Below are positions 50,831 through 61,602 of a stretch of DNA of 64,000 nt, one piece after another. Position 1 is the first letter of the stretch. Each line of letters begins with the position of its first letter. A program made the position numbers and the translations under genes. The stretch comes from Symbiodinium sp. CCMP2592. Its lineage: Eukaryota > Sar > Dinophyceae > Suessiales > Symbiodiniaceae. The DNA is taken from positions 929,420 through 993,419 of the forward strand of contig CAJNDT010006124.1 in NCBI GenBank assembly GCA_905221615.1. Direction: 5' to 3'. The notes below the pieces were generated by a model. That model was not told the DNA's origin, did not search any database, and was given only the letters and a program-made list of their open reading frames with translations.

Positions 50831-51586
50831 TGGGGTCTCTCGCTCGCAGGCTTGAGGGTGCCAGGTCCCCAAAGTTCAACAGTCATAGTTTTTTTTTTTT
50901 TTTTTCTTTGGGGGGGGGGTGTACGGGGGAGGGGCGGTTTGGTTTAGGGTTTGGGGTTTAGGGTATATATAGGGTTTGGGGTTTAGGGTTTAGGGTTTAG
51001 GGTAGGGAGCTGTATTTCCTAAACTATTCCTAATCAAGTCCTTATGATCGGTATTAAGCCGCCCTTCTAAGGGTCCTTATGGAACAGGCTAAGCGCTGAG
51101 GGCACAAGTGCATGTTTGGCGCACACTTGGGCCAAGAAGGAGTTTTGCAAAACTGGCTCGAGTATAGGTCCGTATGCCTCGCAGAAGCAAATGGTTCTCG
51201 ATTGAGTTGTCGACTGTCTAGCTGCTACAATCGTCCTGACGCTCGGTTCTCGACCAGAAGCCTTTATTACCTTGCCGCAATTTGGGCCGCATCTCTGATC
51301 TCTGCTAATTCGTTGCATCGCGTTGGGGCTAAACTGTAGGTGCGTGCTGTTTGAGATCATGATTCTTACCGGGGGTTGGAATGCTTGGTAATAGTATACC
51401 CTTGAACTTCCTGAGTTATCTAGGTATTGGTTCATATATCCCGAGCACCCTATTCTAATCATGAAGGCCCTGATATGTCGGACAAACCCTGGACCTGCGG
51501 GCCTAGTTCAGGATTCGGCTGTCTTATCTTTTGATTTCTTTAGGTTTTGTAGGATCGTGCTCTGCTTACTTAGGAACCCTAACCCT

Positions 51587-51690
51587 AAGGGTCCATGTAC
51601 TCATATAGTATATACATTGGCTTTAATGTAGTCCCTATATAGGTACTTTGGGGCCCATGTATCTCTATATGGGTACATGGACCCTTAGGG
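51587..51690. mobile_element. Family D element, CCCTAAGGG subtype
   Basis: CCTAAGGGTCCATGTACTCA faces GGGTACATGGACCCTTAGGG. Confidence 0.85.
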
Positions 51691-52025
51691 TAAACCCTCT
51701 GAGGCCATAAGCCTGAGACTCAGCTTCCTGTTTTCCCCCAAAGAGCTTCGAAATTTTGGCAAGAAGCCAAGCCACCAAACCCAAAACATCTTCAACCCCG
51801 AGACCTTCAGCCTTAAATGGTAGCTGCATGATGCTTATACAAGTATACGTATACATAAATACATATATATATATATATATGTACATATGCATATATGAAC
51901 CAGATTCAGTGTTTGTCTGCTTGTTGTTGGGGGTCTAGAATTGGTGACCGAGACGTAAGTATATTCAGTGTCCAGTCCAGCTCGCGGCAGGAGACGCGGC
52001 AGACAGATGAGCCCAGCTTCTGCAA

Positions 52026-52144
52026 CTAGGCCTCCCAATGGGCCCTTTTTCCCTTTTTGTATTCCTAGGTTCTTTATATAGTTACCCAATACCAAAAAGG
52101 GAGCCCTTTTTATTCCTAGCTTTCTAGGATTCTAGGCATCCTAG
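52026..52144. mobile_element. Family A element
   Basis: CTAGGCCTCCCAATGGGCCC opens it and TCTAGGCATCCTAG closes it. The core CCCTTTTTGTATTCCTAGG is typical. Confidence 0.75.
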
Positions 52145-52245
52145 CAGTATTGGTAACTATATAGGCCCCTATACTACCATAGAGCCCTGTTATATATCCC
52201 TTCTAGAACCCTTTAAAGGAACCCTTTAAAGGGATACTGGGCATC

Positions 52246-52336
52246 CTAGGCAATAAGCCGACGGATCACTTCAAGAACGCGGCAGCCTCGGTTTCTCGCG
52301 CTGAGGAGCTCGCCGAGCCAGTCTGCAGTAGCGCAC
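52246..52336 (+). CDS. Candidate exon between elements
   Basis: After GGCATCCTAG| the frame reads NKPTDHFKNAAASVSRAEEL then AEPVCSS, meeting TAG in element sequence. Upstream of the A element, QSSSRQETRQTDEPSFCN is open to its edge. Both look like disordered polar protein; the linkage is tentative. Confidence 0.25.
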
Positions 52337-52413
52337 TTTAGGGTTCCTTTAAAGGGGTCTATAAGTATAAGGGCTAGTATAAGGGATCTATAAGGGTAAT
52401 TACTATAATAATG

Positions 52414-53050
52414 TAGGAACCTGATTAAGAAACCCTGGGCCTTAACAAAAAGGCTCCTTTAAAGGGGCACATATGTGCCCGCGCTCCGCGTTCTCGACCC
52501 CCCCCCCCCCCCCCAATGGTATCCCCCCCCCCCCCGACCCGGGCGACCACACAACAAGAACAAGAACAAGAACAAGAAGAAGAACAGCAGCAACAACAAA
52601 GCAGCAGCAACCACGCGGAGGAACCACAGGAACCACAGGGGGGGAGGGGGGAGACAGGAACCAGAAGAACCACAAAAGGGAGGGGGAAAACCAAGAGGAA
52701 CCACAGGGGGGGGGGGGAACCACAGGAACCACAGGGGGGGGGAGGGGGATTACCATGGGGGGGGGAGGGGGGGGGGGGGGGCGCGGATGCTGGCACATAT
52801 AAGGGGTACTATGGGGGATCCATAAGGGTACTACAGTAATGTAGGAACCTGATTAATTCAAAGGCTCCATGTACCTCTATAGTAGATACTTAAGCTTGAA
52901 AGGGGTCCCTATATAGGTACTTTAAGGCCTATATGGTTGGAGCCTTAGGGTAAGAAACCCTGGGCCTATATACAATCCCCACCAAAATAGTAGGACTCAT
53001 ATAAGGAACCCAAATACAGGCCCAAGGTTTCTTAATCAGGTTCCTACATT
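52414..53050. mobile_element. Family J element with duplicated left end and a nested family D element
   Basis: GTAGGAACCTGATTAA occurs at 52413 and again at about 52842. In the second copy a family D element (52859-52952) splits the J sequence between GATTAA and AAGAAACCC, with TAA duplicated. The right end, TTTCTTAATCAGGTTCC, is at 53027-53045. Confidence 0.75.
52498..52790. repeat. Poly-C / poly-G tracts with GGAACCACA minisatellite
   Basis: Two C runs (52498-52514, 52524-52536), an AGAACA run at 52553-52590 and many GGGGGG runs separated by GGAACCACAG to 52782. Pro-rich and Gly-rich frames on both strands are artefacts. Quadruplex, i-motif or hairpin folding is possible. Confidence 0.95.
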
Positions 53051-53343
53051 ATCCCATTTTGGAGCCGGAGTTAGTTGAAAGCGAAGTGCATATCTCGCGC
53101 TGGAGATTGTGTGCGCCTTCGTGTTGGGTTCAGGGTACCCTGTGATCGAACGTCCCTCAACATGACCCTGCTTGAACGCCTGCAGGTTCACTTGCCCGCA
53201 TAAAAAGGAAGCAGGCTTCTGCGTGCCTTGTTTCCTGGTAGACAGGTGTTGAGGTAGCGTGACCTTGCGGTATAGCCGTGCTTACTAAGTCCCGCCATCC
53301 TTCAAGTACCCGGAGCCGACAGAACCAATCCCTTTGGCTTAGA

Positions 53344-53459
53344 TACTTGGAGGTTCATGGGACTTAGTAGTTATAAGTACCTTAACTGGGGTTATAACTC
53401 GTTATCAGTTTAGCTAACTTAATTATAACCCTAGTTACTAAGTCCCATGAACCTCTAAA
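53344..53459. mobile_element. Family B element
   Basis: TACTTGGAGGTTCATGGGAC faces AAGTCCCATGAACCTCTAA. Confidence 0.85.
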
Positions 53460-53483
53460 GAAGCAGCTCTCAGAGTTCGGCTT

Positions 53484-53607
53484 TACTTGGAGGGGCAGGG
53501 GACTGCTTAAGTAGGTTATCAGTAGAGTCATAATTACCCTAAATGGAGTTACCCCAGTTATGACTCTACTTATAGACGGCTTACTAAGTCCCGTGCCCCT
53601 CCAAGTA
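53484..53607. mobile_element. Family B element, GCCC subtype, perfect ends
   Basis: TACTTGGAGGGGCAGGGGAC faces a right end of the type GTCCCGTGCCCCTCCAAGTA. It sits 24 bases from the previous B element. Confidence 0.9.
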
Positions 53608-53679
53608 GGGTTTTTGCCTGCAAGGCTTCCCTGACACAGAGCGGCGAGGCAGGGCACCAAACCTCGCAGAGAAACCCCG

Positions 53680-53815
53680 AAACCCCTAAACCCCTAAACC
53701 CTAAACTCCTAAAACCTAAACCCCTAAACCCCTAAGCCCTAAACCCCTAAACTCTTAAACCCTAAACCAAAACTCTAACCCCTAGACCCGAAACCCCTAA
53801 ACGCTAAGCTCTATT
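53680..53815. repeat. Telomere-like CCCTAAA block
   Basis: C-rich, degenerate units. Confidence 0.9.
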
Positions 53816-53888
53816 CATCGTTTGTTCAGGAGGCCGCGGGACTCTTTGGACGCAACTGCCATTATCATTCATACTTGGGCAGAACCCC

Positions 53889-53993
53889 AAGGGTCCAAGT
53901 ACCTAATAATCATCTAATCTCCAAAATCCTAACCTACATAACTACAATCCTAAAACCGAGTACCTAATTCTTGGGTCCTTTGGACCCTTGGGG
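53889..53993. mobile_element. Family S element, copy 2
   Basis: CCCAAGGGTCCAAGTACC faces TTGGGTCCTTTGGACCCTTGGG, with AATCCTAACC words inside. Confidence 0.75.
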
Positions 53994-53999
53994 GAAGGT

Positions 54000-55740
54000 A
54001 TGATTGTGCTCAAGCATTTAGGCATCCATTGCTGCAGTAACGAAACTACTGCTATATCAGATATGCCGAGAATGCATGCCATGATTTTGAACAAATCGTG
54101 GTCGCTTAGATCTAGAAGGGGAGTATCTAGTCGAACTTGTTCGGTTCAAAGATTGCGAGCTCGTCACGCCCGGTGTCAGTTGTTGCATAGGCATAGTCTT
54201 GCAGCTGCGCAAGCGATTCAGGTAGGCAATACGCATGGAGCCAAAACCATTTCCTGAGCTTGTTGAGGTTTTCGTGTCGTGGCTTGGTAGAGGGCAGGCA
54301 CCCGTAGAGTCTAGGATCCCTCCAGGTGACTCAGCTCACCGGCACATTGGATGAGGACTGCTGTAGCCTGGCCTCGATGGCCTCAGTTTCGAGATTCTTC
54401 ATTTTGGCCTCGCTACTTTTACCAGTTGTTGGATGGAGTTGACTCAGAAGGGATCACTCGACTGTGGTAAAAGATTCAGGCCTGTTGCGTTCCCTACGTT
54501 GTTCAACAGCCCGTGACGTTTCTACCTTTGCTGCCCACAGCGCGGACTATCGAGAGGACACAGCCTTCGGCTGGAGGTTGAAGTGCGGGCGGGTTTGCTG
54601 AACTTGGCCCGCAGCTCAAGCAGCTCAAGCACTTCAGTCAGCTGACAGTGCAACATACCGATGCCAATCCCTGTCTTCAGGACTTCAGATGGGCCTAAGT
54701 TAAGTCCACAACTTCAAAACCCCAAAACCCCAAGCCCAAAACGTGTAAAGCCTTGAAGCCCTCAAATCCTTCACCACACCGTCAAGCCCTAAACCTTAAA
54801 ATCCCTGCGGGGACTTGAGTTCGCTGCTGCTCGGGATGCCAGAAACAGGTGCAAGCGTATCGTCAAATCAGAGGTTCCCTACTGTATGAGGTGTACTTGG
54901 AAGCCCTTACAATCAGGATCTTAACAGCTATACGGCTATGCAGGCTTTACGTCGGGGTTCTTTGAGAAATTGCCTAAAGCTTCGAGAGCCTGCCTGGTGC
55001 ACGTTATTGGAGCTTTGGACGGCAGCTCTCTTCCACGATGTGGTGAAGTGCACGCCCTAACTCCTGAAACGAAAACTCTAAAGACTTAATCTGCAACCCC
55101 AAACCCCAAATGACCCGACATCCTGAAATCTCAGCCCAACACCTTGATCTCAGACGATTTCGTAGCCTAGTAGCTATGAATTCACTTTACCCTTGGGCCT
55201 CAACATGAGTTGAGGTCTTATCTGTCTCCTCAGTAACCTGTTGCTCAGGGCGAAGGGTCCAAGTGCTTGGGATTTGGTGGGGGTGCCGAATCACGACGGC
55301 ATGAGGCATCGGATAGACAACGAGACCTACACTCCCTGAAACCCTGAGCCCGATACTCCTTGAAACGCTGAGTCCGATAGCCTACTTGGCAGGACTTAAA
55401 TGCTGTAGTGGCGCACGTGGACTTGACCGTCCAGGCACGCCGTCGGTCAGAGCATCTGGCAAGAGAAGAAAGTTTCTCCAGGCCGTTCAGGGTCTAGGCG
55501 CTTGAAAGCCTGTCAGCATGTATACAGTAAACGGGTGCACAGTTATCGACGCCGAGTGGTAGTCGTGACGTTGTCAAAAGCTACAGCAGCAGCGGTAGTA
55601 GCAGCAGTGGTTGCTGTCGTCGTAGTGGGTGGTGGTGGTAGTAGTATAGAAGACAATCCAGACCTTGAGGCCTGTCCTAAACCCGATAAGTCCTCAGTCA
55701 TGCTGTAACTGTTTCTTGGGCAAATGCCCAATTCCTGAGG
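54000..55740. other. Long stretch without a firm gene
   Basis: An 89-codon plus-strand frame (53988-54257) and an AGC/GTA trinucleotide run (55575-55650) are present. The phrase LTGTLDEDC at about 54325 echoes the exon at 23391. Nothing else is recognised. Confidence 0.4.
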
Positions 55741-55759
55741 CATTGGTTCCTCCTGCAGG

Positions 55760-55945
55760 CACTAAACCCTAAATCCTAAACCCCCAAACCTTAAACTCGA
55801 AACCCTTAACCCTAAATCCCAAACCCTAAACCCGAAACCCTTTACAGTAACAGTAAATCCCCAGAACCCCCTAAATCTCGGAAGCCCAAAACCCCAAACC
55901 CTAAATCCCCAAACCCTAAACCCCAAACCTTAAACCTCCTTCTAC
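55760..55945. repeat. Telomere-like CCCTAAA/CCCCAAA block
   Basis: C-rich, highly degenerate. Confidence 0.85.
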
Positions 55946-56402
55946 AGGCGCTGTTCGTGAAGCTTCCCCTGAAGCTGCATGGGGCCCAGCCTCTCGGGTT
56001 TGCTGGGCTTTTATACTTTGTCATACCAGCACCCCCCCTCCCGCCAAGTAACCTTCAATAGAGCCCTAATGGTCCTTAATGGTGGGTATTCGGGGTATCA
56101 TAGTCGGGTAAAACTCGTAAACCCAAGAAGAAATAGAAATTTTGAGTTTTTTAATACTATGCCCACCATGGGCTTCGAATAGTATGATTATGCGTAGTGC
56201 TTCTCCTGGGGTTGCAATCAGGCGATGTTGAGGGTTTAGGTCTCGGTTTCAGGGCTTAGGGATGTTCGGTTCTAGGGCTTTTCGGGATCATAGGACTGTG
56301 GGATTTCTGGATTGCGGGGATTTTGGTGATATTCATTGGGGTTCAGTGCTGTAGTGCTGCTGCGAAAGACGCGTGCAGACAGACACGACCTCCCTTTGCC
56401 AT

Positions 56403-56404
<2 letters not shown>

Positions 56405-56467
<63 letters not shown>

Positions 56468-56472
56468 TCTCT
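56405..56472. repeat. (CT)n microsatellite
   Basis: About 32 CT units; Leu-Ser and Arg-Glu frames follow from it. Confidence 0.97.
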
Positions 56473-56605
56473 TGCAGAGACGCGCAACACCAAACCCTGC
56501 CTAAACCCCAACCCCGGAGGGAACACGGATGCACTCGAATATTGTTCCTTAGCTTTCATGCTTACAACTTTGCAACTATAGTATAAAATACCCCCCACGC
56601 CCCAT

Positions 56606-56851
56606 TCTGATTCTTGACCGGGGCTCTGAAGAACGGACCCTTTCTGAGGATGTTTATCAAGAAATCCTCAGAAGCAGCTCCAAAGTCAGGTTCGTCAGGA
56701 TCCAGGCAAGCCCCTCAAACAGATTCTGAGAGCCCCCAGAGACTCCAATACGCTCTGAACATTCCTGAATTAAAGGATATTGTAGTCTCTGGGTTCCAGG
56801 GCCATACCGATGACCTTCACCCCGGCCATTCCGAAGGGAGACTGGAAGTGA
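56606..56851 (+). CDS. Two-exon candidate split by a short family I element
   Basis: Exon 1 (to 56729) reads NGPFLRMFIKKSSEAAPKSG then SSGSRQAPQTDSE. Exon 2 (56800-56851) reads AIPMTFTPAIPKGDWK and stops. The join TTCTGA|GAGCCC to GGTTCCAG|GGCC is a GA-AG intron of 70 nt equal to the I element, parallel to 16666-16787. A basic start and polar middle suggest a disordered region. The family is unknown. Confidence 0.4.
56733..56793. mobile_element. Family I element, minimal copy
   Basis: CCCAGAGACTCCAATACG faces GATATTGTAGTCTCTGGG; only about 60 bases remain. Confidence 0.8.
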
Positions 56852-57147
56852 TGGGCTCAGGAAGGTCTTCGGCTGTGGCTTGGGGTTTACAGGGACCCCA
56901 AATAACCTGCCTTTTACGAACTTGCATAGAGAACCCACCGAGGGTTCACGGTGTGTTGCTCAGGGCTTCGTATCTGAACTCTTGGCTCCGAGACCTTTTG
57001 GTTCCACACTTCCTTGGGTCGTGTTATAGCTTTCTTTGTTGAAGTCCCTTTCGAGTGCAAACTGGGGGCTGGAGAAACATGGACCCTCGACTTTGCAAGC
57101 TGCACACTCATACATACTCAGCTGCTTACGTTAGGTATCCAGGTTCC

Positions 57148-57360
57148 TACGATTGATGATATAAATCCTGCATTACCCATAATAAGGACAATACCATAAT
57201 TCCCATAGTTTAGGATTCTTAAGGTAATGCAGGATTTATATGGATGGTTGTCCAAATTATGGTCCTTTTTTGGGCACCCTAATCATTAGCTGCCGTATTA
57301 TAATAAGGACCCCAAAATAAGGGACCCTAATTTTGACAGCCACCCATATCATCAACCGTA
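57148..57360. mobile_element. Family H element interrupted by a family G element
   Basis: H starts TACGATTGATGATATAAATC. G (57241-57346, TGGATGGTTGTCC to GACAGCCACCCA) splits it in GGATTTATA|TATCATC. Compared with the intact copy at 29491, exactly TA is duplicated. Confidence 0.9.
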
Positions 57361-57407
57361 GATCAGGGCTTTTGAAGCTCAGCGCCCTGGCCCCAGATGT
57401 CTTCTAG

Positions 57408-57436
57408 GGTTTAGGGTTTAGGGTTTAGGGTTTAGT
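57408..57436. repeat. Four TTTAGGG units
   Basis: A short perfect telomeric array directly between two H elements. Confidence 0.9.
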
Positions 57437-57627
57437 ACTGATGATGATATAAGGGAGTCTCCGAAAACAGGGGTACCTTATCTTGGGGGGGTCCTTATAA
57501 TAGGGATCCTACTTTTTAGGGTACTATATTAGGGTCCCCTATTTGCGGAAACTCCCATGAATCTTGCATTACCTTAAGAACCCTAAACCTTATTATGAGT
57601 AATGCAGGATTTCTATCATCCACCGTA
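57436..57627. mobile_element. Family H element interrupted by a family C element
   Basis: C (57452-57557) lies inside GATGATATA|TGAATC. The undisturbed H reads GATGATATAAATC, so a TA duplication with one substitution (TG) explains it. Confidence 0.85.
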
Positions 57628-57767
57628 GGTCAAAGGCATTGCCTTCAAGGCTTTAGGTTCCCAAAACCTAGAGATTTCCTTGCGAGCCTCATCGCCGCAC
57701 AGAATCCGGGTGCGTGACAGCACCAGCACCGGCCAGCTGCAGTGAATATCTTGAACCCCACACATAG

Positions 57768-57897
57768 GGACCCCAAAAAGCACATAAGCATAAGCATTTT
57801 ATAAGGATATCCATACCTTATTGGGCTTCATTATAAGGGGGTTTATATGGGATATCCCTACCGTTATTTTTGCTTATGTGCTTTTTTGGGACCCTAA
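57768..57897. mobile_element. Lone inverted-repeat element
   Basis: GACCCCAAAAAGCACATAAG faces TTATGTGCTTTTTTGGGACCC, with GGATATCC/GGGATATCCC inside. Confidence 0.85.
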
Positions 57898-58059
57898 CAC
57901 AGGTGCATTGCTTGGGAACCAAGGCTAGGCTCCGAGACTGTAAACACACAAACCCTGCACGCGAGCCGCTGAACCGTGCTGAATCATATTAGTTATTAGT
58001 TAGCTCTACGAGTTTCCATTATCTGGGCAGGAAACCCCCAAAACTCTGAATCGGAACCC

Positions 58060-58600
58060 CGACAATGCGCACGGAGCACAAGCATCCGATTAAGCACTAA
58101 AGACGCTTTCGACCAGATCTTTTGTTTGGGAGCGAACATCTGGCCCAAGGGTCTGGAGAGCTAGCAGCTGCAATCCTACTGCATGGAACACTCTCCGAAG
58201 TCGTTTTCAAGTTCAGGGCTATACCAACATCATGAAGGTGCAGTGTGCTTGTTGAAGTGAGCTTTGGAAGCAGAGGACGTAACAACTGCTTGAACCCTAA
58301 GGGCCCATGTACTCAAACAGTATATACTTTGGGCGCAAGGCACCTATATAGGGACTGCTTTGAGGCCACTGTATATACTGTTTGGGTACATGGACCCTTA
58401 GGGGACTAACATGGTGACAGGAGTACTAGCAAGAGCCGTTAGAGTTAGAGTCCCGAGCATGAAGCTATTCATCCCGGAGTTCGTTCTCGCGCTGCATGGG
58501 AGTTCCGACCAACATGGAACCCTAACTATCATAGCACCCTCAAAACGAGTACCAAGCAGGCCCCCCCCCCCCCCCCCCCCCCACACGGGGTAGCGGATTT
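58060..58600. other. Open frames on both strands around a family D element
   Basis: Minus-strand frames (58097-58285 and 58398-58643, the latter with MIVRVPCWSELPCSARTNSG) and plus-strand frames (58411-58593, with VRVPSMKLFIPEFVLALHGS) overlap. I cannot choose a strand. A poly-C run of 22 lies at 58560. Confidence 0.3.
58298..58403. mobile_element. Family D element, CCCTAAGGG subtype
   Basis: CCCTAAGGGCCCATGTACTC faces GGGTACATGGACCCTTAGGG, a 20-bp inverted repeat. Confidence 0.9.
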
Positions 58601-58685
58601 TGCCACAAGCCCCCCACATGGTGTGCTTTCCTTTGCCGCGCACTTCAAATGGCGACTTCAGGCTGTTGCCGAGTGATGACTAATA

Positions 58686-58787
58686 TGGGTGGTTGTCAAA
58701 ATTGGAGTTTCTTTTTGGGTACCCTACATAATAGGTGCCGTATTATAATAGGGACCCAAAAAGGACCATAAATTTGACAACCACTCA
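58686..58787. mobile_element. Family G element with TA duplication
   Basis: TGGGTGGTTGTCAAAATTGG faces TAAATTTGACAACCACTCA. Confidence 0.9.
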
Positions 58788-58924
58788 TATACAGCTTGGA
58801 ACCAATCAGGAAGAGGATCCCTGAATGGTCCATACATATTTAAACGCCCACAAATGCCTGTTCTGTCTGTGAAGGCCACTGTATTCATGACTTCGCAACT
58901 GTTAGCGTTGATGGAGGTCGTAAT

Positions 58925-59640
58925 ACATCCAGCAGCAGCAGCAGCAGCAGTAGCAGCAGTAGCAGTTAGTAGTTGTGGTCGTGGGTGTGGCGGAAAAACT
59001 ATGTGACGTTCATCTCTGGTTGAGGTAGTAGTTAGTGTGGATGCATAGGCAATCAGTAAGTATGCTGAACGTATTCAATATCATATGCCGTTCGCAGTCC
59101 AGGCAGGAGGTCGTGGTCGTTTAGCATGATGGAAGAAGCTTAACGCTAAACTCTAAACCCAGTAATTCAGCCGGTGTGATGTTTGTCAATGTGCAGTAGC
59201 AGTGGCGGTGGCGACGGCGGTGGTGGTTGTTGTTGTCGTTCATGGTCTGGCTGTGGCTCTTGTGCGATGACTATGTGCAGAGTTTTTGCTGCGGTGCAGG
59301 GGCCACACTGAGTCACCTGCAGGCAAGTCAGCGTGCCTGCAAGGGAAAGGATTGCTTTTGGATTTAATGCGGGTTCGGGTTCAACTTTGACGTCTCTGGT
59401 TTCGGTACCGAGGTGACACTGCGGGCTCGCTCCAAGCCACCCTGAGCACGGAGTATCCCGAGATGTTCTGGGTTACATTGGTTAGTGACTAGCAGGGTTC
59501 AGGGAACTGCAAATCACAGCACAGCAGTAGCTGTTGCGGTAGTGGTAGATAGTGGTAGTAGTAGTAGTAGTAGTAGTCGTCGTCGTCGTCGTCGTCGTCG
59601 CAGGAGGCGCAACAGCAGGTGCCGTCGTCATCGTTGCTGT
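58925..59640. repeat. AGC, GTA and GTC trinucleotide runs in unique DNA
   Basis: (CAG)n at 58930-58965, (GTAGTA)n then (GTCGTC)n at 59546-59600. Asp/Tyr/Thr-rich frames are artefacts. No gene is recognised between. Confidence 0.8.
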
Positions 59641-59866
59641 CGTAACTTGGAAGCCTGACATCGGTATTTCTGGCCAACGCAAAAATCGACAGAGCTTTAT
59701 GTGAGCAAGTTCCGATATAGTTGTACTATGTTGCTCCGCTTTGTGATGTGTTTTGCGAATCTCTTCAGGTACCTGGCAGAGACTGTGGTGTAGCTTTGCA
59801 GATGCGCCTACCCTTGAGATTCGTCTCGTTGGTGTGCTGGACCTTGAAACGCATTCCTCCGATTAA

Positions 59867-59957
59867 CTTACCTTTGGTTAGTAGGGAATGGAAGAATGGT
59901 AGTAATAGTAATACTAATTGTACTACATTCCTCGATTCCCTACTAACCAAAGGTAAG
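59867..59957. mobile_element. Family F element with TTAA duplication
   Basis: CTTACCTTTGGTTAGTAGGG faces CCCTACTAACCAAAGGTAAG, with TTAA at 59863-59866 and 59958-59961. TTAA is the piggyBac-type target; kinship is inferred. Confidence 0.85.
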
Positions 59958-59961
59958 TTAA

Positions 59962-60365
59962 GTCTGAGGCCGAACCCAACCAATCGCCAAACCCCCGGGC
60001 CACAACTTACACTGACTCACAGCATGGACGTGTTCATGGAAGAACTTTCCAAATGCGAGAGCGCCATGCTGGCAGGAGGAGGGATAAGTTTCAGAGCTGA
60101 GCTGCCAACATTTCCTAGGTAGGGCTTTGGGACATTTTATATTTCCCCTTATTGGGTTTAAGAGGATCTTACTTACTAATATTTTTCAAAGGCTTTAAAA
60201 GCCCCACCTAGTTTCGAAGGGCCTCAGGATTCTTCGCACGACAGCCATAAAGCAGACCCCTCCAGCTCAAGCCTCATGAAGTACGAGTCAAGTCATCTCA
60301 AGTCCTTGCTACAAGCAGCTTCCGCTGTAGGCTTGAAGCGCGATCCCCTAAGTCCTACAAAGTGA
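59962..60365 (+). CDS. Two-exon candidate split by a family Q element
   Basis: Exon 1 (to 60118) reads LRPNPTNRQTPGPQLTLTHS, then MDVFMEELSKCESAMLAGGG and AELPTFP; an ATG lies at 60024. Exon 2 (60212-60365) reads SFEGPQDSSHDSHKADPSSS, then HLKSLLQAASAVGLKRDPLS and a TGA. The join TTCCTAG|GTAGGGC to CCACCTAG|TTTCG is a GT-AG intron of 93 nt, the Q element. The fold is probably short helices with a serine-rich linker. An upstream exon may end at the F element (59721-59862, MYYVAPLCDVFCESL). The family is unknown. Confidence 0.5.
60115..60211. mobile_element. Family Q element as a candidate intron
   Basis: CTAGGTAGGGCTTTGGGAC faces GGCTTTAAAAGCCCCACCTAG. The interior TATATTTCCCCTTATTGGGT and CTAATATTTTTCAAAGG match the copy at 31099. 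Confidence 0.85.
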
Positions 60366-60599
60366 AGCCCGATATGGATGTGAACTACTAGGAAGGGTCT
60401 CCCCTTCCGATCTCTATATCATTGTATAAGCGCTCCACGCCCTATCGTAAGTCGTACTTATTCAGGCCCTGTACTACACCCCTGCGCTATCCCTTGTAGT
60501 AATCCGTATCGCAATCCTTTACAGCTCTTCAACGAAGCCCGAGTCCCACCTACTGAGGGTTCTATAAGCTGCTCCGACTACTTGTACCATTGCTGCAGC

Positions 60600-60780
60600 C
60601 CCCCTTTGCCCGAAACCCCTGAACCCCTAAACCCTGAACCCTAAACCCTCAACCCCTAAACCCCTAAACCCCTAAACCCCTAAAACCCCTCAACCCTAAA
60701 CCCCTAAAACCCCTCAACCCTAAACCCCTAAACCCCAACCCTTAACCCCTAAACCCCCCAACCCTTAAACCCCAAAGCCG
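60600..60780. repeat. Telomere-like CCCCTAAA block
   Basis: About 23 units, mainly CCCCTAAA and CCCTCAA. Confidence 0.9.
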
Positions 60781-61600
60781 GAAGCTGCGAGGCCCTGCAG
60801 GACATGAGGCCGCTGGAGCCCCCGGTGCCACTGCCGCCCAGCGTGGATGAAAGGTTTAGAGTTCAGGTGCTTAGGGTTCAGGGTTTTTTTGGTTGAGGGG
60901 CTTTGGTTTTAGGATTTTACGGTTTAGGGTTTAGGGCTTCGGTTTAGGGTTTAGTCTAGGGCTTAAGTTGTGTATCTCCAGGGCTCCAGATATGCCACAG
61001 TAGGTTCTGTTGAGAGAGTTGACGCCTTGGGATGCCCGGGGGTCGTCTTTAATTTCAGGGTCTTACTTGTTGTGTTTTTGCTTTTTTAAAGGGGGTTTTA
61101 TCATGCGAGCGGAGGAGACTTGGAGAGTTCACTATTTTAAGATTGCGATAATCTGTGCCGGGACTTGGGCGGTTGATAAGCGCTTCTCTAAACCCAAACC
61201 CTAAAGCGTAAACCCTAAACCCCCCAAACCCTAAAGCCTTAACTGCCTTGACATCTGAAAGGCCCACTCAGGCCCATTCTTTCCAAACCGTGCCACAAAG
61301 AGACCAGAGCAATAACTAAAGCAACTGCTTAGCGTTTAGGGCTTAGGGGTTTAGGGTTTAGGGTCCGGGGTTTTCTGACATATCTGTAGCATAGTGCACC
61401 CCAAACCTTGTTCTAGTTCTTGCGGCCCTTCTTACGGCCTCTACTACTAAACCCTATCAGTAACCTTCCAGAGCATTTTAAAGAAGCCTTTAGAAGCAAC
61501 CCTACTTGTGGTGAGTAGCCCAACACCCTAAGCACCTGAACCCAAAAAGAGCTGAAACGGCTAAACCGGTCAGCCCTGGTCCCTACAGCCTGCTAAAATT
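60781..61600. other. No firm gene
   Basis: Telomere-like words in both orientations (60890-60965, 61198-61240, 61328-61365) and an unsupported frame at 61010-61204. A decayed P-like element is near 61365-61450. Confidence 0.4.
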
Positions 61601-61602
61601 AG

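Noticed and set aside
52425-52839. Pro-rich and Gly/Arg-rich frames up to 123 codons
   Set aside because: Produced by poly-C, poly-G and AAGAAC repeats on both strands.
56272-56598. Arg-Glu and Leu-Ser repeat proteins
   Set aside because: Direct translation of a CT dinucleotide microsatellite.
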